Shown here piece by piece: positions 1 to 7,508 of a stretch of DNA of 23,371 bases. The stretch covers positions 1-23,371 of the forward strand of contig JALRGK010000063.1 of the NCBI GenBank assembly GCA_023253415.1, read 5' to 3'. The translations under genes were made by a program, and so were the position numbers. The stretch comes from Rhodocyclaceae bacterium (GTDB lineage: Bacteria > Pseudomonadota > Gammaproteobacteria > Burkholderiales > Rhodocyclaceae). A model generated the notes under the pieces. That model searched no databases, was not told the DNA's origin, and saw nothing but the letters and a program-made list of their open reading frames with translations. Positions within the stretch are counted from its first letter, which is position 1. Each line of letters starts with the position of its first letter.

Positions 1-542
1 TGGTGGTCGTTGGGGTGTTTTCGCTGGGGAATGCATCGAATATGTTTCTGTTGCTGCGTGCTGGAGAGCTCGGCGTTGCGCAACAGGATATTCCGTTGCT
101 GTGGGCGGCGGTTTCCGTCGTGCCGACGCTGTTTTCAACGCCGTTGGCTGCCTGGTCAGACCGAATCGGTCGGGTGCGCCTACTTCTGGCGGGCTATTCA
201 GCCTATGGCGTAGTGTATCTGATCCTGGCCTATCTGGGGCACGGCAGCCTCTGGCTCTTCGTGCTTTATGCGCTATATGGCCTGTTTCTGGCAGCGACCG
301 AAGGGGTGGAAAAGGCGCTGGTTGCCGATTTGTCACCCGCCGAACGGCAGGGTACTGCGTTTGGCTGGTTCAATATGATCACCGGGCTATGTTTGCTGCC
401 AGCCTCGATTATTTTCGGATGGCTCTATCAGGATATTTCAGCCACCGCGGCCTTTGTGTTTTCCGGGGTGTGTGGTTTTGCATCAGCGGGTCTGCTGTTG
501 TTCTGGTGGCAACGGTTTAACGTAACCCCGTCGCTACACTAA
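1..542 (+). CDS. MFS transporter, C-terminal half (5' end outside window)
   Basis: The reading frame is open from the left edge, so this is the tail of a longer gene; the GTG at position 3 is just the first possible start in view. The visible 179 residues are strongly hydrophobic and form about five to six membrane helices. Between two of them lies the loop AAWSDRIGRVRLLLAGY, the D-R-x-G-R motif that MFS proteins repeat between helices 2/3 and 8/9, so this is probably the second six-helix bundle. It would sit in the inner membrane and move a small solute or drug. The substrate cannot be told from this half. The stop codon lies inside the 3' end of the convergent lipoprotein gene (26-nt overlap). 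Confident as MFS, unknown for substrate. Confidence 0.85.
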   Translation, partial: VVVGVFSLGNASNMFLLLRAGELGVAQQDIPLLWAAVSVVPTLFSTPLAAWSDRIGRVRLLLAGYSAYGVVYLILAYLGHGSLWLFVLYALYGLFLAATEGVEKALVADLSPAERQGTAFGWFNMITGLCLLPASIIFGWLYQDISATAAFVFSGVCGFASAGLLLFWWQRFNVTPSLH

Positions 543-1218
543 TGGCTGTCTTGACCCACTGGCTAGCCAGCACTTGAAATTTTTCCGGCGAATCGACTTC
601 CAGACGGAACTGTTCGCTCGACACCAGATAAACGCCTTCGCCCAGGAGTTTGCCGGAAACGCTATCGAGCAGCTTGGCTTCAACCATCAACTGGGGCTTG
701 CTGCCGCCAATCGTGGCACCTTGTCCTGCAGCCTTGAGTACGGTGCTGATGGGCACCAGACGGCGAGGTCTGAAGACATCACCCTCAACCACCACGCCGG
801 TGACGGCAGTGCTGAGGCGGGCAACGCGCTGCCCCGGCTTATAGCTGATACCGAATTGCTTACGCACCATCTGCCGCATGGAGATGTCCATGCCATTGCG
901 GACTTTGTAGATGGTTTCTTCGGTGATGCCTTTTTTTCCCAGATCTTTTTCGGCAGACTGATAGAGCACAATCGGGTCGACCATCACTGCCCGGAAATCC
1001 GTGCGTTTGAAATCAGGGCTTAAATAGCGGTAAATCTTGACGCCCGGTTGGGTCGAGACCAGTCGGAGACGGTCGTATTCTGAAGCGTCGATAAATTCGT
1101 TCGGGTCAGGTTTGCTCTGTACGCCGGCACAAGCCACAAGAAAAACCGCCAGCAAGGCCGTCAGCGAACCCGCAGAGAGGCGCTTGAACAGAGTGAATAC
1201 GAAGAAAAGACGGGGCAT
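517..1218 (-). CDS. DUF3313-like lipoprotein
   Basis: This is a 233-residue protein if started at the ATG at 1218; an in-frame GTG at 1245 would add nine residues, and neither start has a clear ribosome binding site. A signal sequence with a basic start (FKR) and hydrophobic core ends in the lipobox L-V-A-C, giving lipidated Cys30, so it should be a periplasm-facing lipoprotein. The mature part fits the DUF3313 family by overall pattern: an early segment FRAVMVDPIVLYQ, a central RVARLSTAVTGVVV, and a late VEAKLLDSVSGKLLGEGVY segment, typical of small envelope lipoproteins of unknown role. The family call is from memory of the pattern. It overlaps the end of the MFS gene tail to tail and is divergent from the epimerase gene. 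Function unknown. Confidence 0.75.
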   Translation of the reverse strand: MPRLFFVFTLFKRLSAGSLTALLAVFLVACAGVQSKPDPNEFIDASEYDRLRLVSTQPGVKIYRYLSPDFKRTDFRAVMVDPIVLYQSAEKDLGKKGITEETIYKVRNGMDISMRQMVRKQFGISYKPGQRVARLSTAVTGVVVEGDVFRPRRLVPISTVLKAAGQGATIGGSKPQLMVEAKLLDSVSGKLLGEGVYLVSSEQFRLEVDSPEKFQVLASQWVKTAISVATGLR

Positions 1219-1262
1219 GGTCGATATCGGGGTCAGGTGCGGCACCAGATCTGCAGGATCCG

Positions 1263-1285
1263 GGCGTCAATGAGATAATGACGCC
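1263..1285. promoter_or_regulatory. Inverted repeat in divergent promoter region
   Basis: GGCGTCA (1263-1269) and TGACGCC (1279-1285) are perfect 7-bp inverted arms around a 9-base AT-rich centre. They lie between the divergently read lipoprotein and epimerase genes. A minus-strand TATAAT (1291 to 1286) and a plus-strand TATAAA (1288-1293) sit directly beside the right arm, so a protein bound here would cover both possible -10 boxes. No good -35 partner is visible for either. It could be an operator, or a hairpin in the lipoprotein leader RNA. Confidence 0.4.
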
Positions 1286-1310
1286 ATTATAAATGGTTGA
1301 GATTGAGCTC

Positions 1311-2324
1311 ATGGCGCGTCATTTTCTGGTTACTGGGGCCGCAGGCTTTATTGGCATGCATACGGCGTTGCGCCTGCTTGAACGCGGGGATACGGTCGTT
1401 GGCCTCGATAACCTGAACGATTATTATGATCCGGCGCTCAAACTGGGGCGTTTGGAGGTGCTGGCGAAGTATCCCGGTTTCCGCTTTGTTAAAGGCGATC
1501 TGGCGGATCGTGAGCTGATAGCCGACCTATTTGCCCGGGAAAAATTTGCCGGGGTCGTGCATCTGGCGGCCCAGGCCGGCGTACGTTATTCGGTGACGAA
1601 TCCGCATACCTACGCCGACTGCAACCTGACGGGTTTTCTGAATGTACTGGAAGGCTGCCGTCAGAACCAGGTCGGCCATCTGGTCTATGCCTCCAGCTCC
1701 AGTGTTTATGGCGGCAATGAAAAAATGCCATTTTCAGAAGCAGACAGTGTTGATCATCCGGTCAGCCTGTATGCGGCCACCAAGCGCGCCAACGAGCTCA
1801 TGGCACACAGCTACAGCCATCTCTACAACCTGCCGGTCACTGGACTGCGTTTCTTCACGGTCTATGGCCCCTGGGGTCGCCCGGATCAGTCGCTGTTCCT
1901 CTTTGTCAGCGCCATGCTGAAAAACGAGCCGATCAAAGTATTTAATGAAGGCAAAATGCGACGGGATTTCACCTATATCGACGACATCGTCGAAGGCGTT
2001 ATCCGCGTGCTCGACAAGCCAGCAACGCCGGATGCCGGCTTTGACCCGCAACACCCGCTGCCGCATACGGGCCGGGCGCCGTACCGGATCTTCAATATTG
2101 GTAATAGTGACCCGGTGCCGCTGATGGACTTTATCGAAGCGATTGAAGCATCATTGAGCATGACAGCCCAGAAGAATTTTCTGCCGCTGCAAGCCGGGGA
2201 TGTGACAGAAACCTTTGCCGATACCCGCGCGCTGGATGCCTGGGTGGGCTTCAAGCCTTCGACCAGTGTTCGAGAGGGTGTCGGGCAGTTTGTCGGTTGG
2301 TATCGCGACTACTACCAGGTATGA
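1311..2324 (+). CDS. UDP-glucuronate 4-epimerase (NAD-dependent epimerase)
   Basis: A 337-residue short-chain (extended SDR) epimerase. The ATG at 1311 is chosen over an upstream ATG at 1293 because the Rossmann strand begins at once (MARHFLVTG) and a GAG lies about 6 bases before it, whereas 1293 has no binding site. NAD motif TGAAGFIG is at residues 8-15. The catalytic set is Ser129-131 in YASSSSVYGG and Y154-x3-K158 in SLYAATK. The stretch AQAGVRYSVTNPHTY followed by NLTGFLNVLEGC is characteristic of the UDP-glucuronate to UDP-galacturonate epimerases (CapI/GAE type) rather than GalE. It is cytoplasmic and would feed galacturonate into LPS, capsule or exopolysaccharide, although no glycan genes are in view. 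A UDP-glucose/galactose or dTDP-sugar substrate is the alternative. Confidence 0.87.
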   Translation: MARHFLVTGAAGFIGMHTALRLLERGDTVVGLDNLNDYYDPALKLGRLEVLAKYPGFRFVKGDLADRELIADLFAREKFAGVVHLAAQAGVRYSVTNPHTYADCNLTGFLNVLEGCRQNQVGHLVYASSSSVYGGNEKMPFSEADSVDHPVSLYAATKRANELMAHSYSHLYNLPVTGLRFFTVYGPWGRPDQSLFLFVSAMLKNEPIKVFNEGKMRRDFTYIDDIVEGVIRVLDKPATPDAGFDPQHPLPHTGRAPYRIFNIGNSDPVPLMDFIEAIEASLSMTAQKNFLPLQAGDVTETFADTRALDAWVGFKPSTSVREGVGQFVGWYRDYYQV

Positions 2325-2395
2325 ATGCCGGGCTGTCATCGTTCTGTGATACGACCAGGTCAGACTAGGCTTTTATCCTGAATGGACGACACACC

Positions 2396-3595
2396 ATGAC
2401 TCAGCGACTGCCGGCATTACTCTGTTTGAACGCAGGCTCCTCAAGCGTTAAATTTTCGCTCTATGCCGTAATGGCTGGCGCGCCATCGTTGTTGCTGGGC
2501 GGCCAGATCGAAGGCTTGCTGACACAGCCAAACTTCAATGTTAAAGATGCGCAGGGCAACACCCTGGATGAGCAGCGGTGGGAGCAGCCGAAGCGCCGGG
2601 CAGAAGCCGTCGAGACCATCCTCGATTATGTGCGTGCCGAGGCCAAAGATTATCGCCTCGTCGCGGTAGGGCATCGTGTGGTGCTGGGCGGCACCGAGTA
2701 TCCGCATGCCGTGGTTGTGGATGATGCGGTACTTGATGTGCTGGATCACTATGCGCCGATCGTGCCGAGTCATCAGCCCGCAGAAATTGAAGCCATTCGG
2801 TTGCTGCGTACGTTGCATCCAGATCTATGTCAGGTCGCCTGTTTCGATTCGGCATTTCATCGCACGAAATCAGACATCGCCGATCTGTATGCCTTGCCGC
2901 TCAGCTATCGCGATAAGGGAATTCGTCGCTGGGGCTTTCACGGGCTATCGTACGACTACATCAGCACGCAATTACCCCAACTGGATTCACGTCTTGCTGC
3001 GGGCAAAACGATTGTCATGCATCTAGGCAGTGGCGCTAGTCTCTGCGGTATGCAGCAGGGTCGCAGTGCCTATACCTCGATGGGATTTTCACCGCTGGAT
3101 GGCCTGATGATGGGGACGCGGTGCGGCTCGCTAGATCCGATGATCCCGTTGTATCTGATGAATCAGTACAGAATGACACCCGCGGCCGTTGAGAAACTAC
3201 TGATCAAGGAGTCCGGTTTGCTTGGCGTCTCCGGTATCTCCAATGACATGCGTGATCTTGAGGCGAGTAATGATCCGGCAGCCAGACTTGCCATCGATCT
3301 TTTTGTCGCCATGTTGGCACGAGAAACCGGTGCAGCCATAGCCGCCATACAGGGACTGGATGGTATCGTGTTTACCGCGGGCATTGGCGAGCACTCGCCC
3401 GAAATTCGCGCACGCACCTGCGCCAGCCTGGGCTGGGCTGGGGTAGAATTTGATGAGGCGCGCAACCTGGCTGCTTCAGCCAGTGCCAGGAAAATCTCGA
3501 CGGATCAGAGCCGCATCTCTGTCTGGGTGATTCCCACCAATGAAGAAATCGTGATTGCCCGGGATACCTGGCAGCGTTACCAATCAACCAACTAA
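2396..3595 (+). CDS. ackA: Acetate kinase
   Basis: 399 residues, the usual AckA length. It catalyses acetate + ATP <-> acetyl phosphate + ADP in the cytoplasm. The ASKHA-fold motifs are complete: LNAGSSSVKF (11-20), GHRVVLGG with R94, the CFDSAFH segment with catalytic D151, WGFHG with H182, HLGSG (209-213), GTRCGSLDP with R242, FTAGIGEHSPE, and a C-terminal NEE with E384. These match residues known to be needed in Methanosarcina AckA, so the enzyme should be active. Its usual partner phosphotransacetylase (pta) is not next to it. The gene ends only 3 nt before the outer-membrane efflux gene and is probably its first operon partner. A weak GGA lies 9 bases before the ATG, and no convincing promoter is seen in the 71-base gap upstream. 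Propionate kinase is a less likely alternative. Confidence 0.95.
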   Translation: MTQRLPALLCLNAGSSSVKFSLYAVMAGAPSLLLGGQIEGLLTQPNFNVKDAQGNTLDEQRWEQPKRRAEAVETILDYVRAEAKDYRLVAVGHRVVLGGTEYPHAVVVDDAVLDVLDHYAPIVPSHQPAEIEAIRLLRTLHPDLCQVACFDSAFHRTKSDIADLYALPLSYRDKGIRRWGFHGLSYDYISTQLPQLDSRLAAGKTIVMHLGSGASLCGMQQGRSAYTSMGFSPLDGLMMGTRCGSLDPMIPLYLMNQYRMTPAAVEKLLIKESGLLGVSGISNDMRDLEASNDPAARLAIDLFVAMLARETGAAIAAIQGLDGIVFTAGIGEHSPEIRARTCASLGWAGVEFDEARNLAASASARKISTDQSRISVWVIPTNEEIVIARDTWQRYQSTN

Positions 3596-3598
3596 CTC

Positions 3599-5083
3599 AT
3601 GCACGTCAGACGACTCAAAACGCATTGCTCGAATTATCTGTGTCTGTTACCTCTGGTGCTGGCCCTGGAGGCCTGTGCACCCATGCCAGCACTGGGCCCA
3701 GTGGCTGAAGCAAAAGCACCGGAATCCTTTGAGAGTGCACAAAGCTTCAAAGCGCCTGAAGCAGCCTGGCCGGCAGACCGCTGGTGGGAAAAGTACAACG
3801 ATCCCCAGTTGAACCAACTCATCAGCGAAGGCATTGCGGAGGCACCGGATCTCAAAGCCGCACAAGCCCGTTTGCGCAAAGCGGAGGCGTTGTCACAATC
3901 GGTAGGCTCGGTGCTTTATCCGCAGCTTGCTGCCAATGGCACCGTCTTCGGTCAGGAAACGAGTACCAATTACATTGTGCCGGCGCCTTACACCCCACAG
4001 GGTTGGTATTCCTACGGTCAGGCCACGCTTAACTTCAATTGGGAAATCGATTTCTGGGGAAAAAACCGTGCGGCATTAGCGGCGGCTGTCTCAGAAAGCC
4101 AGGTGCGTCGTGCCGAATTGGCACAGGCACAGTTGATGCTAACCACATCGATCGCGCGCAGTTACGCCGACCTGGCGCGCCTGGTGGCAGATCGAGCCAC
4201 CGCGGAAAAGTCTCTCGAGATTCGCACCAAAACATGGGCGCTGTTTGATGAGCGTCAGAAACAAGGGCTGGAGAATGTGGGTGCCGTGAGCCAGGCCGCT
4301 GGCAAGAAACATCTTGCTGAAAATGATCTGGTGCAGATCGACGTGCGCATTGCCGAAGTCCGGAACCGTTTGGCCGCCCTGGTAGGTGCCGGGCCCGATC
4401 GCGGGCTTCAGATTAGCCCGCCTAAAAACCTCATTCGGGCAAACTACGCCTTACCGCCAGATGTCGGTATTAATCTGATAGGTCGCCGGCCTGACATTGT
4501 GGCCACGCGCTGGCAGGCCGAGGCATCTCAAAGCCGGATCGAACAACGCAAGGCGGCGTTTTATCCTAACGTCAATATTGCTGCCTTTGTGGGTGCCCAG
4601 TCGTTGGGTATTAACAAACTGGTTGAGTCGGGTTCCTATATGAGCAATGCCGGGCCGGCGATTTATCTACCCATTTTTCTGGGGGGTAAGTTGCGTGCGG
4701 ATCTGAATGCGGCTCGGGCCGATTATGACGAGAACGTGGCTAACTACGAGAAGACCTTGATTCAGGCCCTGAATGAAGTGGCCGATGTGGCAGCCGGTCT
4801 GCAGCAGCTCAACAAGCAGGTTCGTCTGGCCGATCAGAGCGTTGCGGCTCAGACGCAAGGGCTGACCGTTGCCGCGAATCGGTATAAAGGGGGGCTCGCC
4901 AATTACCTCGATGTCCTGATTGCCGAAGATGAATTGTTAAGTAGCTGGCGTGTACAGACGGATGTACGCACGCGTGCCTTTATTCTCGATGTGGCATTGA
5001 CCAAGGCGTTGGGGGGCGGTTACCAGACGGATGCCGCCGCTGATCGTCGTGAAGACAAAAAGAGTGAGGAATTTCCCCGATGA
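3599..5083 (+). CDS. NodT-type efflux outer-membrane lipoprotein
   Basis: 494 residues, normal for the RND/MFS outer-membrane factor (OEP, TolC-like) family. A signal peptide ends in the lipobox L-E-A-C with Cys26 as lipid anchor. Two OEP repeats follow; hallmark stretches are FNWEIDFWGKNRAALAAA near residue 145 and GRRPDIVATRWQAEASQSRI in the second half. The protein should trimerise into a channel through the outer membrane and a periplasmic tunnel, forming the exit duct for the adaptor and pump encoded next. Its stop overlaps the adaptor start as ATGA. The start is only 3 nt after the ackA stop and shows no Shine-Dalgarno, so it probably depends on translational coupling to ackA. The exported compound is not known. 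Confidence 0.92.
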   Translation: MHVRRLKTHCSNYLCLLPLVLALEACAPMPALGPVAEAKAPESFESAQSFKAPEAAWPADRWWEKYNDPQLNQLISEGIAEAPDLKAAQARLRKAEALSQSVGSVLYPQLAANGTVFGQETSTNYIVPAPYTPQGWYSYGQATLNFNWEIDFWGKNRAALAAAVSESQVRRAELAQAQLMLTTSIARSYADLARLVADRATAEKSLEIRTKTWALFDERQKQGLENVGAVSQAAGKKHLAENDLVQIDVRIAEVRNRLAALVGAGPDRGLQISPPKNLIRANYALPPDVGINLIGRRPDIVATRWQAEASQSRIEQRKAAFYPNVNIAAFVGAQSLGINKLVESGSYMSNAGPAIYLPIFLGGKLRADLNAARADYDENVANYEKTLIQALNEVADVAAGLQQLNKQVRLADQSVAAQTQGLTVAANRYKGGLANYLDVLIAEDELLSSWRVQTDVRTRAFILDVALTKALGGGYQTDAAADRREDKKSEEFPR

Positions 5084-5934
5084 GCCGTAAGCAGCAGATT
5101 GTAAAAAAACTGGCAGAACGTAAAAAGGCCTTCTCGATTCTCGGGGGTGTCGTGGCCTTGTGTGTCGTTATCTTCGTTTTGTACTGGGGGTTGTATGGCT
5201 CGCGCTATGTCAGTACCGATAACGCCTATACAGCCACCGAGATTGCCCAGGTGACACCGGAAGTCGATGGCACCATCAAATCAGTGAACGTGGTGGATAC
5301 CAACAGTGTTAAGGCCGGTGAGGTGCTCGCAGAAATAGATCCGCGGGACATGCAGGTGGCGTACGACAAAGCCAAGGCGAACTATGATCGGGCAAAAATC
5401 GATTACGACCGGCGCAAGGCATTATCGGCCTCTGGTTCGGTGTCAGCTGATGAACTGACGCGTTCGGAAAACGATCTCGCGCTGGCCAGTGCCAATTTCC
5501 GTGAAGCCACGTTGAACCTGGAGCGAACCACGATCCGATCACCGATTGATGGCGTTGTCGCCAAACGCCAGGTGCAGCTGGGTCAGCGGGTGCGTGCTGG
5601 AACGCCCTTAATGGTGATTGTGCCGCTGCATAAGTTGCATGTGGATGCCAACTTCAAGGAAAGTGAGCTAGAAAAGCTACAGATAGGTCAGTCAGTTCGT
5701 CTGACCTCGGATCTGTACGGCAGTCGAGTCATATATCACGGCGTAGTCGATGGCTTCTCCGGTGGTACCGGTGCGGCCTTTGCCACCATCCCGGCGCAGA
5801 ACGCGACCGGTAACTGGATCAAGGTGGTGCAGCGTGTGCCGGTTCGAATTAGCCTAAAGCCTGAAGAACTGGCAGAGAACCCGTTAAGTGTAGGTGTGTC
5901 GATGCGGGTTCGCGTCGATACACGGAGTGAGTGA
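5080..5934 (+). CDS. EmrA-like membrane fusion protein (HlyD family)
   Basis: 284 residues. A short basic cytoplasmic start is followed by one membrane helix (about residues 20-42, ILGGVVALCVVIFVLYWGLY). Then comes YVSTDNAYTATEIAQVTPEV, the standard EmrA/HlyD opening of the lipoyl half-motif, then a helical hairpin (about 88-150), the second lipoyl half TTIRSPIDGVVAKRQVQLGQ, and a beta-barrel/membrane-proximal region with NFKESELEKLQIGQ. It would bridge the inner-membrane pump and the outer-membrane channel across the periplasm. At 284 residues it is clearly shorter than E. coli EmrA (about 390), mostly because the coiled-coil hairpin is short. The ATG overlaps the previous stop (ATGA), and the stop overlaps the pump start. 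Substrate unknown. Confidence 0.92.
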   Translation: MSRKQQIVKKLAERKKAFSILGGVVALCVVIFVLYWGLYGSRYVSTDNAYTATEIAQVTPEVDGTIKSVNVVDTNSVKAGEVLAEIDPRDMQVAYDKAKANYDRAKIDYDRRKALSASGSVSADELTRSENDLALASANFREATLNLERTTIRSPIDGVVAKRQVQLGQRVRAGTPLMVIVPLHKLHVDANFKESELEKLQIGQSVRLTSDLYGSRVIYHGVVDGFSGGTGAAFATIPAQNATGNWIKVVQRVPVRISLKPEELAENPLSVGVSMRVRVDTRSE

Positions 5935-7475
5935 TGTCGCACAGTGCGGCTGGCGATAAAGCCCCGCAAGCTTTAACCGGGTGGCAGTTGTGGGCGGCGG
6001 CGATGTTTCTATCCATGGCAAACCTCATTGCCATTCTGGATATGACGATTGCCAATGTGTCCGTGCTTACCATTGCCGGCGGCCTGGCCGTGACGCCGAC
6101 GCAGGGAACCTGGGTCATTACCTCGTATGCTGTGGCCGAAGCCATCACCGTGCCTCTGACGGGTTGGTTCACGCAGCGCTATGGTTCCGTCAGAGTCTTT
6201 GTCATCGCCATGGCAGCCTTTGGACTCTGTTCGGCATTAGCAGGGATGGCCTCGTCACTCGGTTTTCTGATCTTTGCCCGTGTGCTGCAGGGGATGGCCG
6301 GTGGGCCGCTCATGCCGTTATCGCAAACCCTGCTTCTACGGATTTTTCCCAAGGAAAAAGCCGGTGCTGCGACCGGTATCTGGGCGATGACCACGCTGGT
6401 GGGCCCGGTGCTCGGGCCTATTCTCGGGGGTTGGATCTGTGACAACTACAGTTGGCCCTGGATCTTTCTGATCAACCTTCCGATCGCTGCTGCGTGTGCC
6501 TGGATCTGCTGGAAGATCCTCCGTGCCTATGAAACCAAGATTGTGCGCAATCCCATTGATGTGGTCGGTTTTGTGCTTCTCATTATCTGGGTGGGTGCGT
6601 TGCAGATCATGCTGGATGAAGGCAAAAATCTGGACTGGTTCTCTTCTAATATCATTATCGGCCTGGCTGTCATTGCCATTGTCGGGTTTGCGGCTTTTAT
6701 GATCTGGGAGCTGACGGAGGAGCACCCGATTGTTGATCTCAGGGTGTTCCGGCATCGCGGTTTCTCTGCGGCGGTGCTGACCATCTCGCTGACTTTTGCC
6801 GGTTTCTTTGCCGCCAACGTACTAACGCCGCTATGGCTCCAAAGCTTTATGGCCTATACCGCGACGGATGCCGGGATGACCACGGCCTGGATCGGCATCA
6901 TGGCGTTTCTGACAGCACCGGCCGTGGCCGGGATGTCCATGAAAATGGATCCGCGCAAGCTGGTCTTTGTCGGTGTGCTCTGGCTGGGCCTCATGACTTT
7001 ATATCGTACCGTTGCCACGACTGATATGACCTACTGGGATGTGGCTTTGCCACTGATGCTGCTGGGCCTAGGTATGCCATTCTTCTTCATCCCGTCAACG
7101 GCGGCGGCATTGGCCAGCGTCGATGAAGCAGAAACCAACTCAGCGGCCGGGCTCATGAACTTCATGCGGACTTTGTCCGGTGCGATAGCCACTTCTATGG
7201 TGACCTCGTACTGGGAAGACGAAATCACCCGTAACCGGGCCGAGCTGGTCGGTGTGATCGACCCGGCACAGATCACCTATAACCAGCTCATTGCTCAAGG
7301 CATGCCAGATGCGCAGGCTACGGTAGTCCTGGAACGCATGGTGACCGAGCAGAGTGTCATGCTGGCCACCAACGAACTGATGCTGGTCGTGGCACTGATA
7401 CTGATCTTTTCCGCCTTTGTGATCTGGCTCGTGCCGAAGCCTACCCGAACCATTGATCCATCCGCTGCGCATTAG
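5934..7475 (+). CDS. EmrB-like DHA2-family MFS multidrug exporter
   Basis: 513 residues from the ATG at 5934, which shares one base with the adaptor stop (TGATG) and has GGAG about 6 bases upstream; a GTG one codon earlier is possible. The length and about 14 predicted helices fit the DHA2 (14-TMS drug:H+ antiporter) group. Visible motifs are LDMTIANV in helix 1 (motif D1), GTWVITSYAVAEA in the next segment, an EmrB-style degenerate motif A (GWFTQRYGSVRVF), and motif C in helix 5 (GPVLGPILGGWICD). It is an inner-membrane, proton-driven exporter that would work with the adaptor and channel encoded just upstream. Typical cargoes are hydrophobic or uncoupler-type compounds, fatty acids or siderophores; none can be chosen here. 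No MarR or TetR regulator gene is adjacent. Confidence 0.93.
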   Translation: MSHSAAGDKAPQALTGWQLWAAAMFLSMANLIAILDMTIANVSVLTIAGGLAVTPTQGTWVITSYAVAEAITVPLTGWFTQRYGSVRVFVIAMAAFGLCSALAGMASSLGFLIFARVLQGMAGGPLMPLSQTLLLRIFPKEKAGAATGIWAMTTLVGPVLGPILGGWICDNYSWPWIFLINLPIAAACAWICWKILRAYETKIVRNPIDVVGFVLLIIWVGALQIMLDEGKNLDWFSSNIIIGLAVIAIVGFAAFMIWELTEEHPIVDLRVFRHRGFSAAVLTISLTFAGFFAANVLTPLWLQSFMAYTATDAGMTTAWIGIMAFLTAPAVAGMSMKMDPRKLVFVGVLWLGLMTLYRTVATTDMTYWDVALPLMLLGLGMPFFFIPSTAAALASVDEAETNSAAGLMNFMRTLSGAIATSMVTSYWEDEITRNRAELVGVIDPAQITYNQLIAQGMPDAQATVVLERMVTEQSVMLATNELMLVVALILIFSAFVIWLVPKPTRTIDPSAAH

Positions 7476-7508
7476 CCATTTTATGGATGCATTCCTTTGA
7501 GAAAACCA

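Noticed and set aside
574..1023. Long plus-strand frame (149 codons) across the lipoprotein gene
   Set aside because: It is a shadow of the minus-strand lipoprotein, which has a lipobox and a family-like pattern. The shadow has no recognisable motifs or ribosome site.
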